DNA from: Antedon bifida
Taxonomy: Eukaryota; Echinodermata; Crinoidea; Comatulida; Antedonidae
Direction: 5' to 3'
DNA: 64,000 bases
Assembly: GCA_963402885.1 (NCBI GenBank)
Contig: OY727094.1
Coordinates: 9,302,501-9,366,500 of the forward strand
Positions 11,701 through 23,600 of the stretch are shown here, one piece after another (within the stretch, counting starts at the first letter, position 1; each line of letters starts with the position of its first letter). A program made the position numbers and the translations under genes. Under the pieces are notes generated by a model. The model ran no database searches and was not told the DNA's origin. It saw only the letters and a list, made by a program, of their open reading frames with translations.

Positions 11701-13642
11701 CTCAAATCGATCTAAACCGTAATGCATATTATGGCTATGATCAGAGACTTGAGGTAAGGAGCCAATGCTCATTTGACCTTTGACATGAAACATGATTTGA
11801 TAAATCCAATATGTAAAAAACAAAAACATTTAGTGGATATGTAGTGTCTAAGATGCAGGCTAGAAAAAAATTTCATTCAAATTTTCAATTAAATTTCATT
11901 TAAATACCACGCCTCTTTTTAAGGCCTGTATCTCAGAATTTACATATCATATTAATTTGGTTTTTTTTGTGTGTTTTGGTTAAATGACACTAAAATATCT
12001 ATAAAATTAAATTAAATATGGTATTAAAACAATAATTAATCCTTGTCACTAAAAATACTTATAATATTCTAAATATTGTTTAATTATATTAATATATATA
12101 TATTTAATTATTATAATTAAATGCAATAAAAAACACAAATATTTATAAATTTCTATAAAATATAATAGAAAAAATAATCTTTAAATCCAGTCTATAAAAT
12201 TACTTGGTAATTTTTTTTAATTCAGTAAAAACAATAAACACCTGTCTGCCTATTCGATTATTACAATTTTTTTTTTACAAAAATGTAATCAAGGTGACTG
12301 GAGAGAGTTTTGCATTACAATAAAAATACAAATCTTTCTTTATTCTGGAAAAGCAATACATTTAAAGTACTGGTCTACCAAGATGGAAAATAAAATAAAA
12401 ACAATGTTAGTATAAACAAAAACTATGTAAGATCAATAGAAATTATAAATATTTTTTAATTCAATTAGATTAGATTTTAGGTTAAAGCTCTTAACTATCA
12501 ACTAGTTTGACAAAAAAGGTGTGATGTGTCCAAATATGGTAGTGATATGATGTCATCATGTCCATATATATGGGCACATCACATTATTTTGTCACATCAA
12601 CTTTGATAGTATACACATAGTTTTAGTTTTTCATGATTTTTTTATATATGTACAGGAAAATTATTCCACAGGGTTGATGCTCTATAAATAAGTATTAGTT
12701 GATTGCTGTATAATTGCACAGATAGCATCCTACTGTAAATAGAGCTTCTAATTTGCGATGACCAAACTATGTCATAATACTGGTTCTTTGTGCCCATGCG
12801 GGATGTTGCGTTATATACTATGTGAGGGCGTGTGGCTCAGTGTGTTGGACTACTGATCGTGAGACCGAGGTTCAAATCCAACTCTCGCCGCATTGCTTGT
12901 ATCCATAGGCAAGATACTTTACTTACGTTTGCCTCTCTCCACCCAGGTGTATAAATGGGTACCCGGTTAGATCAAGACACATTATTATTATTACTACTAC
13001 TATGTCTATACTTACATTATAAACACTTTGTCATGTTGTTCTCAGGTTTTCGGTTCTAAAGGTATGCTGCAAACTGCGAATCAGTATCCCACGTCCGTAA
13101 GCGTCAATAATGAACATGGACTGTGCAATGGTGCGATTCAACGTTCGTTTCCAACTCGTTATAAGGATTCATACATTCTCGAATTTGAACACTTTTTAAA
13201 TGTATTACAAGGTACGGTAAAAAAATAATTTATATATATTGTTTGAAGGTTTGCATGGCGAAATCAAATGTTGATATAAAGTTCGCGGTACATCTCAGGA
13301 GTAAGAATGCGCTCACTCCCGAGGATGATCAAAGCATATTGATCGAAACCTCGAGAAACTCCTCAGAACTAATATACGGAGTGTACCAAAAAACTTTATA
13401 TCAACAAGGTACAGTAATAAAACAATTTAGAAAAAGATTCTATAAGGAAAAAATACCACATCAAAAAATGTTGACAACATTTAAACAAAGTATTTTGTAA
13501 TTGATTGTAATTGTTTTGTTTTACAGGATTTGAGGCTTCCTTAGACGTCACTGAAGAACAATGTTTATTGGTAACTCGTCTAGCCGAGTCATGCGAAGAA
13601 TCTCTCAAATCTGGCAAACTAATCAACTTCAAGATGGATTAG
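8764..13642 (+). CDS. Gfo/Idh/MocA family oxidoreductase (inositol-2-dehydrogenase-like), 7 exons
   Basis: Probable NAD(P)-dependent dehydrogenase acting on a sugar or cyclitol in the cytosol; the exact substrate cannot be read from sequence. Exons: 8764-8981, 9482-9552, 10028-10136, 11014-11141, 11530-11753, 13046-13211 and 13527-13642. All junctions are GT-AG with matching phases, giving 1032 bases, or 343 residues, which is the usual length for the family. The N-terminus has the Rossmann nucleotide-binding loop GLGRAGMIH (about residues 13-21). It is followed by VVIVCTPTAYHSD and the family hallmark EKPIA with the catalytic-region lysine. The C-terminal domain carries GGIFHDCATHDMDM with its conserved histidine and aspartate, and DLNRNAYYGYDQRLEVFGSKG. 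The ATG at 8764 was chosen because the family sequence starts there. Introns hold MITEs at 9045-9201 and 12483-12622 and a SINE at 12825-13003. Confidence 0.9.
9045..9201. mobile_element. MITE of the AAGCTCTGTCTACACTATC family, copy 1
   Basis: Lies in intron 1 of the oxidoreductase gene. Left end TAAGCTCTGTCTTGTGTGAC, and on the right TTTGATAGTGTACTAGACAG leading to AGCTTTA. The interior shares the words CCATATATGGACATGATGATG, TATCACTACCAT and TGGCCACATC with the other family members in this window. Confidence 0.55.
12483..12622. mobile_element. MITE of the AAGCTCTGTCTACACTATC family, copy 2
   Basis: Lies in intron 5 of the oxidoreductase gene. It has TTAAAGCTCTTAACTATCAA on the left and TTTGATAGTATACACATAG on the right, with the shared interior words AAATATGGTAGTGATATG and ATGATGTCATCATGTCCATA. 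The terminal inverted repeats are diverged. Confidence 0.5.
12825..13003 (+). mobile_element. tRNA-derived SINE
   Basis: The head folds like a tRNA: an A-box-like TGGCTCAGTGTGTTGG near 12832 and a perfect B-box GGTTCAAATCC near 12869, with a CTCGCCGCA acceptor-like end. It continues into a non-tRNA body containing CACCCAGGTGTATAAATGGG and ends in an (ATT/ACT)n tail. This is the layout of RNA polymerase III driven SINEs. It is in intron 5 of the oxidoreductase gene, in the same orientation. It is not a functional tRNA gene, because the anticodon arm is degenerate and the body runs on. Confidence 0.75.
13212..13526 (+). other. Last intron of oxidoreductase gene, with apparent open frame
   Basis: The intron carries an 85-residue open frame (13243-13500). 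Reading on from exon 6 in phase, a stop comes within a few codons, and exon 6 joined directly to exon 7 gives a family-like junction (VLQGFEASLDV). I therefore treat this as intron. The word ACAAGGTAC occurs both at the exon 6 donor and near 13407, a small local duplication. Confidence 0.6.
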
Positions 13643-14954
13643 AATTCCGTTTCAGCCATCACTTAATTACCGTATATGACTGAGTATAATCTCATACTCA
13701 AGCATAATTCTACCCTCTGATCTAGACTGAATATGGACAAAAGACTTTGGTCAATTCTATCTGTGTTTAATCATAGAGATTATTATAGTGAACTATTATT
13801 TCTATGGTATAATTCCACTCCCTAATTTTTGCCAATACAATATACTTGGACATATATGGTTTATATTTTAAATCAGGGACACCCACCTTTAAAGTTTTCT
13901 ACCCACCTTTAAACATTTGTAGGCCTTCGTAGTCTAATTTTAATAACCCACCCAAGAAACCTCACGTTACCAGAAAATGCCGTCCACAATTTGTTTACAC
14001 ATATCCTTTGAGTTCTCTGTTAAATGTCCTAAACCTTAATATTGGCAGTATAGTAATTTTATTATGGGAATATAGATCCTTTCAAAATTATTCTCCTGCA
14101 TTAAACTACATTATTTTTAATTAAATAATTATTTTCGTTTCAGTTTTATGAGGCAGTCACTGCAATAGACAGTATGATAATAGCGAAGTAACCTTGCTAA
14201 ATAATTTCATAAATAGGTTGATGCACTAACTGCAGTAGAATAAAGCAGTCCTTAAATAGAAACATAAAATAAAAAAACTTGAATTACATATGCTGCTGAT
14301 TTTTGAAATTAAAAAAAAAATGTCTAAATAATTTTTTGTTGAATATGCCATTTTAATATACTTTTAACTTTTACCAAAAATCGAATAGTCTCTTTATAAG
14401 TGAAGTGTGGTAGTGAATAACTTGATTAAAATTACAAAATGGCCTATTTAAAATTTGATGTTTAGAGGACAATAAATTATCATTAATAAATAAATTATTT
14501 ACTATATTTAATAACATTTTAAAACGATCGATAATAGAGTATTTTAAGCATAAATATATGTTTATTAGAATTAACAAATAAATGATTTAATATAATATAA
14601 TTCATGACTAACTCCATGAATAGAGTATAAACAAAATGTATACTGTTGTAAATGTAATTTTAACAAATACAACTCACTATTTTAAAATAATCGATTATGA
14701 CAATAATAAGTGTGTTATTATATTAAAATTAATTCAATATTAAGGGGAATATAAAAATTACAGTTTCAAAATCATTTGTTGTGTCAAATATATATAAAAA
14801 GGGAAAAAATGCTCTGGTGTATCTGTTTTTCATGTCTTAACAAAGTTATGTGTGGATAGAATCCAGATTTATTCATATGTGTAAAATAATATAAAATTAT
14901 TTTGATGAAAAGCAACGTATTTATTATATACAGTACAATACCTTTCACAGGGCC
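13643..14954. other. Oxidoreductase 3' region and intergenic DNA
   Basis: AT-rich and non-coding. It includes the presumed 3' untranslated region of the oxidoreductase gene (AATAAA near 14240 could be its polyadenylation signal). A diverged repeat at about 14400-14470 (GTGAATAACTTGATTAAAA) is shared with the SLC6 intron 2 sequences at about 25274 and, inverted, at about 63910. Confidence 0.45.
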
Positions 14955-15960
14955 ATAAAACTGTGAGTGAACTCTGGAGTACAACAAACACCAGGGTTTT
15001 AACACCGGCGTTTGTGTAAACTCTGAAGTACAACACACACCATGGCCTTAATACCAGCGTTTTGTGTGGTATCCACAGTTACTAATGTGTGTGTAAACTC
15101 TGGTGTACAACACACACCAGGGCGTTAACACAGGCGTTTTGTGTAGTGTGCACACTGGTGTGTGAAAACTCTGGAGTACAACACACACCAGGGCGTTAAC
15201 ACAGGCGTTTTGTGTAGTGTGCACACTAGAGTGTGTAAACTCTGGTGTACAACACACACCAGGGCGTTAACACAGGCGTTTTGTGTAGTGTGCACACTAG
15301 AGTGTGTAAACTCTGGAGTACAACACACACCAGGGCGTTAACACAGGCGTTTTGTGTAGTGTGCACACTAGAGTGTGTAAACTCTGGAGTACAACACACA
15401 CCAGGGCGTTAACACAGGCGTTTTGTGTAGTGTGCACACTGGTGTGTGTAAACTCTGGAGTACAACACACACCAGGGCGTTAACACAGGCGTTTTGTGTA
15501 GTGTGCACACTGGTGTGTGTAAACTCTGGAGTACAACACACACCAGGGCGTTAACACAGGCGTTTTGGGTAGTGTGCACACTAGAGTGTGTAAACTCTGG
15601 AGTACAACACACACCAGGGCGTTAACACAGGCGTTTTGTGTAGTGTGCACACTGGTGTGTGTAAACTCTGGAGTACAACACACACCAGGGCGTTAACACA
15701 GGCGTTTTGTGTAGTGTGCACACTGGTGTGTGTAAACTCTGGAGTACAACACACACCAGGGCGTTAACACAGGCGTTTTGGGTAGTGTGCACACTAGAGT
15801 GTGTAAACTCTGGAGTACAACACACACCAGGGCGCTAACACAGGCGTTTTGTGTAGTGTGCACACTAGAGTGTGTAAACTCTGGTGTACAACACACACGA
15901 GGGCGTCAACACAGGCGTTTTGTGTGGTATCCACACTGGTGTGTGTAAACTCTGTAGTAT
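14955..15960. repeat. 71-bp tandem minisatellite
   Basis: About 14 head-to-tail copies of a 71-base unit. Typical words are ACAACACACACCAGGGCGTT, AACACAGGCGTTTTGTGTAG, TGTGCACACTAGAGTGTG and TAAACTCTGGAGTA. Copies at both ends are diverged, and the middle ones differ at only a few sites (CTAGAG versus CTGGTG, TTGTGT versus TTGGGT). Variants alternate in blocks of two or three, suggesting unequal exchange in higher-order steps. Because 71 is not a multiple of three, minus-strand frames with similar peptides recur in all phases; they are not genes. Confidence 0.9.
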
Positions 15961-16284
15961 TGCTAGGCCTTGTTCAAAGGCTATACAGTAACTGTGTCAG
16001 ACACCGATGGATTGCATTGAACACGTAAATATAACAAAAACAATAAATATATTAAACAAGTTAATTAAAAAGACTTGGAAGTAAGTGGATGACAACAAAA
16101 ATGTGGAGAGATAACATCAAGAAATATTTGGGAAATTCAAACTTGAAACAAGTGTCAGGTCAGCAATGGATGGCATCCTGAAGTATCCCTTAAAAGGAGT
16201 TGATCTACTCTACAGTATAACATGGTTGGAAGTTATCAGACTCTAAATAATAGATTGTAACAATCATATAGTGTGCTATTCTTT
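15961..16284. other. Region 3' of the SLC6 gene, source of array sequence
   Basis: No gene is visible. Words here (CCTGAAGTATC, CTATAACATGGTTGGA in diverged form, AATAGATTGTAACAATCATA) recur in every unit of the shuffled SLC6 array between 32.5 and 54.2 kb, so this is one of the source segments for that array. Confidence 0.5.
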
Positions 16285-16955
16285 TTTATTCTCTCAATAA
16301 TATTTAGGGTACAGCTCTAGTAGGCTACAGTACTGGTGAAAACTGTGTCCATTTCTGTAATGATGTAGTCCTTGTGGTTTTTTTATTCTCTCAATAATAT
16401 TTAAGGTACAGCTCTAGTAGGCTATAGTACTGGTGAAAACTGTGTCCATTTCTGTAATGATGTAGTCCTTGTGGTTTTTTTATTCTCTCAATAATATTTA
16501 GGGTACAGCTCTAGTAGGCTATAGTACTGGTGAAAACTGTGTCCATTTCTGTAATGATGTAGTCCTTGTGGTTTTTCCATTCTCTCAATAATATTTAAGG
16601 TACAGCTCTCGTTGGCTACAGTACTGGTGAAAACTGTGTCCATTTCTGTAATGATGTAGTCCTTGTGATTTTTTTATTCTCTCAATAATATTTAGGGTAC
16701 AGCTCTAGTAGGCTACAGTACTGGTGAAAACTCTGTCCATTTCTGTAATGATGTAGTCCTTGTGGTTTTTTAATTCTCTCAATAATATTTAGGGTACAGG
16801 TCTAGTAGGCTACAGTATTGATGAAAACTGTGTCCATTTCTGTAATGATGTAGTCCTTGTGTTTTTTATTCTCTCAATAATATTTAGGGTACAGCTCTAG
16901 TAGGCTACAGTGCTGGTGAAAACTATATTCATTTCTGTAATGATGTAGTCCTTTT
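16285..16955. repeat. 97-bp tandem minisatellite overlapping the end of SLC6-derived exons
   Basis: About seven copies of a 97-base unit, with words TTCTCTCAATAATATTTAGG, GTACAGCTCTAGTAGGCTAC, TGGTGAAAACTGTGTCCATT and TCTGTAATGATGTAGTCCTT. Starts of the word CTCTCAATAA fall at 16291, 16388 and 16485, an exact 97-base step. A single diverged copy occurs in each unit of the SLC6 array (for example about 32866-32925). The innermost copy at the right end would be coding on the minus strand in the orphan exon at 16897-17048. Confidence 0.85.
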
Positions 16956-17461
16956 CCTCTATTGTCTTGACCTTTACATGAACTTTGGTCCAGATCCATT
17001 TTATGTAGACACTAGACTTCCTTTGTCGCATCATCAGCTTTTCATGTTCTTATTCTGTTTAAAAGTAAACAAAGAAACACAATAATTTACTTTAATTAAT
17101 TAAACATTCCCTTTTCAAACATTTTGTCATTTACACCATCATAACTGATGTTAATCTATTGAATTACTTAATAAGACAATAAATAATAGCTTATTTTTCA
17201 AGCTTAAAATGTGTTAAAAAATGAAAAATGTGTTTCAGTGAAGCTCTCTGCTGTGATCATTCTTCAAAATGCTAATAGTCGAAAAGTTTTGGTTAGTATC
17301 ACTTGTGGTAGGATCACTGACGATACACTCAACATTTATATAATATAACATAATATTTTCTTACCATATAATTTTGAAGCCTCCGATTGTCCCATGCACG
17401 CCTCTGCTTCAAGTAGGGTCATGTGAGGCTTTGTTAGCCTCTGTAGAGCTACTTGTTTGGC
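16897..17461 (-). pseudogene. Two orphan C-terminal exons of the SLC6 gene
   Basis: Exon-like stretch 17461-17365 follows an acceptor (TTGATTAG), reads AKQVALQRLTKPHMT in an open frame of 97 bases and ends at a GTAAG donor. A second stretch, 17048-16897, opens after AATAAG, starts EHEKLMMRQRKSS and ends at a TAG inside the 97-bp minisatellite; its phase fits the first exactly. The phase also fits a splice from the C-terminal SLC6 exon, but the donor that would feed it is no longer visible in this gene. A donor GTAAGA exists at the equivalent place in the shuffled array copies. These may be former or alternative tail exons. Whether they are spliced today cannot be told. Confidence 0.45.
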
Positions 17462-17603
17462 CTAATCAAGTAGAACAGAGAGAAAAAAAGCATTAATCAT
17501 TAAACAATATTTATTTGTTCATAGTACACAACAGTGTTACATCAATATTACTGTAGAATTATTCAGAATTTATTTTATTTTCTACAGCTGTTGAAAGGGT
17601 TTT

Positions 17604-20600
17604 TCATGAACCAATATTTTTCAAGACACAGATGCAAATTTTCCCTTTTGACTCATCTTTATTATACCTATCATTATTTAGATAACTAGCAGTAATTTCT
17701 GTATTACAATTATAATATAATATATTCTTATCCTTTTCCTGTTCAACCAGATCTGCTATGGTGGAAACTGAACTTTCAGATGTCCTGACCAATGCTTGAT
17801 GTTTGTCCTCAGGGGCGGATCTAGGATTTTTATAAAGTGGTCCCCAATCTTCCGCTGGAGAGCTGATGAGTTTTAGTCGCTGAAATTAATCAATTAAAAA
17901 CTAAAATTAGATGTAGTACTTCTCAGAGATGTATTTCATAAATCTATGTTATTTTTTGTACATTTTTTTTATATTTAAATTTAAATTCCAAAACAAATCT
18001 ATCATGTGTTTAGACAAATTACTAAGAGTATAACCATAAGCAAATTCTGCAACCCTGTTCACGGGCATATACACCCACAGACATATACACAAGATGCTCT
18101 ACAAAAAGTCTAAAGCTCTGTCTACACTATCAAACTAGTATGTGTCTAAATATGGTAGTAATATGACATCATCATGTCCATATATTTTTTTTTCACATAA
18201 AGTTTGATAGTGTAAACAGAGCTTTATATTACAAGTCTTTGGGAGTGGAATTGTTTTTTGCCGTGAGAAAAAAATCTCAACATCTGATCCCTAGGTATAG
18301 TAGCAGATCATCTAATCCACCCAGCTACATACAGATGAAATGATATCTGATTCGATACCAAATGTTTTTTTTCTACTTACTTGAAGGAATGTGCCTGGTG
18401 CATTACGCAGCTCTACAATGATGAAGATTGGAACCAGAATTATGGTGGAGCCTGTAATGAGCCATCCAATTGTATGTGCCCAGGTTGGAAAGCCTCCGTT
18501 GTAAGATGGAGCATTCCAGTTGACAAAGCTGTACACTTGTACAAACTGTAAAATCAACATATTTCTCAGTCATAGACTTAAGTTAATAAAACAGTCAGTC
18601 GACTGCATTAACACAATCATAGAAAAGCCAAGTGGTCAAGGAATCTCCAAATGGAGGGCCTGCATGCCCCAGCATTATTTTTTCTCCTATCAAGTCAAGT
18701 CATGACAGAAATCATGAATAGTTCATGATATTAATTATGGCATAAACTATGACATTATAGGGGGTTCTATATAAGTATAGATATCAAATCAATCAAATAG
18801 TTTGTGTCAACAAGTTTCGCCAAGACAAATGTGGTGTAGGCTTCAGTCTAAGGAACTGGAGCCCTGGGTTCAATGCCCATCAACATCATCTGTGTTTTTT
18901 AATGGTTGAGATTTTGAAAATAATTAGGCTCATGCATTATTCATAATTTCTCTAACCTGATGGGAAGGGGGGGATCACCAAACATGTCTGCAGAAATTGG
19001 CGAATTAATTAAAGTTTACTCACACTAAGCAGAGCTGGTGTGATAAAGCACCAACAGACACGCCAGTAATTGAAGAGTTTGTTGTTAACTCTTGCAGAAC
19101 CAATCATCGTGGAGATGTCTTCCTTGAATCTGTCATAGCCATACACCCAGGATACAATTATGCATTCCATGGAGGCAAAGGTCAACATGACAAAGCTAGC
19201 TGAGTATGAGTCTAATAGACTCACCCAGTATACTCCAGCCTGTAAAGAGAAATCATTTAAGCATCCTGATAATCATGGGAGTTATATATTAAATATTTCA
19301 AGTGATCTCCTGTCTACACCTAAAGGTAAAATTTCTCACAATTCTTTTTCTCTCTTTTAGGCTCTACTACTACTCTTTTGGTTAAGCTATTTTTAACAGA
19401 CTAATTATATTATGTTAACACTTCCCTCGTTTGTAAAAATTCAAAATACCTCAGTGACACAGATGAGTGAGGCGAGGCACATCATTGTACAGCTAGCTAA
19501 GAGAACCTTTGGTTTGTTCCTCCTCAGATTTGGAAAGAAATCCGTAATAAATGTCATAACGGTCTCCATGAGGGTGAACTAAAATCAAAATCATTGTTAT
19601 AGTGCATTGGTGAAATACCATTACAATTAATACATAATATTAACAAAAGATAGGTTAATTTTATGAAAGAGGTTCCCCAAAACATAAAAGTTTGAAGTAT
19701 TAATACAATGTATCATAGAGAGAAAAAAAAGTGATTATTAAAAATATAATTTAATTTAAACCAAAAAGTTGATGCAATATAAACTTGGCCTAACCGATAC
19801 AATGGGCTTCTGAGTTGACTTTTTTTTTCTTTGAATTATGTTTCAAATATTTTTGGTCAAAGTGAATAACATTGTTATGTCGTTACAATGGCATAACATA
19901 TTCAATAAGAAATTGTTTCAAAATGATAGGGATAAAATATTATCTTTATGTACATGTTTATTTTATTTTATTGCTTTCAGTGGATGTCTCTTTAACCGAA
20001 TGAATTCAACTATATAAATAAACTCTACCTGGGTGTCCAGGCCTAAGGTGAGCAGCATGAAGAAAAACAGTATTGACCAGACTGGTGCTGCAGGCAGCCT
20101 AGCAAGGGCTTCTGGGTAGGCAATAAAAGCTAGACCAAAGCCTACACAAAAAAAAATATTTAGTAGTTTTTACATATTGTTTTGAAACCACAACAAAATG
20201 TATGTTTTGGTCATCAGGAATCGTCTGCCTTTACACATTAGAAACGATTGATTTTGTAATACTCCCTCTTTCTTGACCACCTCAAGTGATCTTATTAATT
20301 ACCAGTGTTTCACAAATTTATAGCCTACAAATGTTCATACAGTACCTTGGTCTACAACTTCACTGACTTCTCGTCCCAGTTCATTAGCCATAAAGCCAAG
20401 GATGGAAAAGATAACAATTCCAGCGAACACACTGGTCATACAATTGGCTAGGCCTATGAATACGGCGTCACTGTAAAGGTAATCTTATTAATTACTGTCA
20501 TGGCTGTGAAAATGCTAAATTATCACTATATATATTATTATTAGCATTATCATTATATAATTTTATCATGTAATAAAAAAGTTTGCATGGTGAAAAAACA

Positions 20601-23600
20601 ATTTGAAAAAATTTCTGACATCGAAAACCAACTATGTTGTTTATGTACTCATAACGTGATATTAGAATGTGTTTTTCAGCTCCCACCCATGACCCAGTTT
20701 TGATGGATTTTAGGTCCACATAACAATGACCGATGACACATCAGGTTGGCATTGGTCTTTGCAAAACGAAAGCTTCCTGTCAGATTCCGTCAATAGAATA
20801 TTTCTTCAAAGTTAATAGTATTTTTCTAAATGCTGCTGAATAGATATTGGTTCCAACCAGATGGTCAAATTTTATTTGCTTTTGTCAATTTTAACAAATA
20901 CAAAATATTTTAGTTTAAAATATAAAACAGTATTTCACTTACAAGTAGCAGTTGTTGTGAAACCTGTTGTATGAAGACAATGTCAGTAATCCCCCAAATG
21001 ATGTACTAAGGGAGAAGAAAATCTGAATTGCTGCGTCCAGCCATACCTAACAAAATAATGAAATGGTGATTATTTGTATTTGTGCGTGTTGTCAAGTGCC
21101 ATCTTCATCTTATTTTAAATAATGATGTTCAAAAAAAAAAAAATGTTTATTTAAAATTGAAAGGTCAGACGGCACCATGGCTGGCAAAGAACCAAAACAT
21201 CGTTATTGTAACCCCTTACTGGGTTCTCTCTAATGAGCACACAAGCTGTGTGTACCTCCTGTGTGTACCTCCATTTTGAAGTCATTATTAGAAAGAGTTG
21301 TTCCACCACCAGAACTATGTATGAGGAGAGCTCCAAACTGGTTTGTTCAATTTTTATATGATTTTAAAGGATGGTTTCATAGCTGTATGGGAATACATTA
21401 TTTAAGTATATGCCTAGACGGAGGTCTGCGCTCTCCGAGTGCATTTCTAGTTGTTTATAAACCACATCAAAACAATACTGTAATAAAATAGCACCATCAT
21501 AAAAGCATGAAACATGCATTAGTAGTGTCACTAATACTAAATAGTTGGTTGGTTTGTTCTAAATTCTAAGGTAATTTCTAAATTCAGTACTTAGTACTAC
21601 TAGTACTACAAGATGAATATTTACAACCATAAACGTTGACAGCAGGTTAGTTATAATCAGATAACATTACCCAATGTATCACATATTTTACACAATAAAT
21701 ATAGATAGGTTGTGAAACGTCTCTGTTATATTAACAAGTAAGTCCAGTTGAATAGATTTATCCTTTTAAACTTAATACTACCTGGATGAATGACAATATC
21801 CACACCCACAATAATATAGAGGTATACCTCCCTGATTTAACAAACTTACTTTTGGTTCATAGAGGATTTCCCAGCGTGGGGTGAGGAAGAACATGATGCC
21901 ATTGTAACTACCTTCCAATGTCAGTCCAAGTATCAAGAAAAGTACCAATACAATGTATGGGAATGTCGCTGTAAAGTACACCACCTATATAAAACAAGAC
22001 ACTCAAACATTAACAATTTATTGGTAGCTATACTATAAAATTGAATACAGTACATATTTCAGTTGTTGCTACTACCACTAGTCAATAAACTCAATAGCTA
22101 AACATGCAATTTATACCAAGTCACACCTATAGAAATCTCATTGTCAAATCTTAAATTTAAAAAAAGTGCATGTTTTAAGACACACAAAATGACTCAGCCA
22201 AATTGTTTAATAAAGAGAGAGGAGTTGCCTATCATTTTAGAATTTTTAGTCTTTGTAACTAATTGTATTTCCTGTCACCCTTTGGTGTTCGTACTTTGTT
22301 TAGTTGTTAATGTGACTCATTTGATCTTGAGAATGGTTCCATGATGGTTCCGAAACGTCTTTTTTTTTTGTCATTACATTTTATTTTAAAGTTATATGGT
22401 AAATGTCTCTTAATTTATAAGTTTAAATCAACGAAGAAAAGCACAGAATCATGCATTCAATTTAAATTAGCATGGACAAATTGTCTGTATTGAGAGATTA
22501 ATTTAAAGATCTTCTTTGATATAAATTGAAATATTTTGCATTGCTTACTTTTCCTGAAGATTTAATGCCTTTTTGAAGACAGAAATAGATGATGATCCAA
22601 GCAAAGACAAGACAGCTTAGTAATGGCCAAACAACAGTGCCTAATTCACCAATCCCAGAGGCCTCATGCAGGACAGCATTCCTAAAATAAAAATAGTGAG
22701 TTTTTGCAACCATTTGACATTACAAAACTGCTCCCCGTTTCAATTCATCAAAGTTGATTTTATCAATGTATTGTAAAACGGCTAATGTTCATAAGTACAA
22801 TGAACATACCTAGCCGTCAAATTTTAGAAAGCATTCTCGTAAAAGTACATGTTTAGAGTTACTCTGTGGTATCACTGATTAAACAGTAATCTAATCAGAC
22901 ATCATTTTTCAACTCTTTATAAAATAAAACTATAAAATTACTTGAAATACTCTTCGCTGGGAAGTTTCCGTTTTGACTTCAATGGATCGATGTAGTTACT
23001 TAGATCTATTTCTCCTAGTGTGTCGAGTCCAATATTGTAAAATTCAAGTTGTTCTTCTGAAAGGGAGTCGACACCAACGCATGTGTTGTTCACCGTCATG
23101 ATCTTGTTACCAGTGCTCAGACACTCGTCGTAGATGCCGTTACACATGTCCGTGTTCCAAGGGTTGTTACATCCGATCCAGGGCAGTTTGTTGGTGAATG
23201 AAGCAAACATGTAATACAATATGTACGTTATAATCACATTGTAGTAAATGGCGATAAAAGTTGAAATCATCACCATTCCGTAACCCATTCCTATACATGA
23301 CAAACAAAATTTAAAAATAAGTATAAAAATAATGATTCTTCAGGAATCAAAAATAGGAAACCATAGAGAGACCATAGCCTATAAAAGATTTCTGGAGTGG
23401 ACTTACGAATTCCAAGTGAATAATGATATTAATAATTATGTTAGTCTTAACGCCTAATACAATGCTTCTAAGCACTTTACACACAAAAATTATCCATAAA
23501 ATAGCCTAAAATAACCAACAAAAAAAAAAGAAGAAAAGCAGAGGAACCATTTACACCACTCTGTTATCCAGCACTTTGAAGGTCCCATATGAGAGCTCGC

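Noticed and set aside
12825..12897. Functional tRNA gene
   Set aside because: The A- and B-boxes are good, but the sequence continues into a SINE body and tail and the anticodon arm is poor.
13243..13500. 85-residue open frame between exons 6 and 7 of the oxidoreductase gene
   Set aside because: Out of phase with exon 6; direct splicing of exon 6 to exon 7 gives the family-like sequence and correct total length.
15048..15896. Set of similar 67-69 residue minus-strand frames (MCCTPEFTHSSVH...)
   Set aside because: They are frames through the 71-bp minisatellite, repeated at 71-base steps in all phases, with no start context or domain.
14955..15960. Regular direct repeats resembling a CRISPR array
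   Set aside because: The units are contiguous 71-base tandem copies with no unique spacers, in an animal genome with spliced genes.
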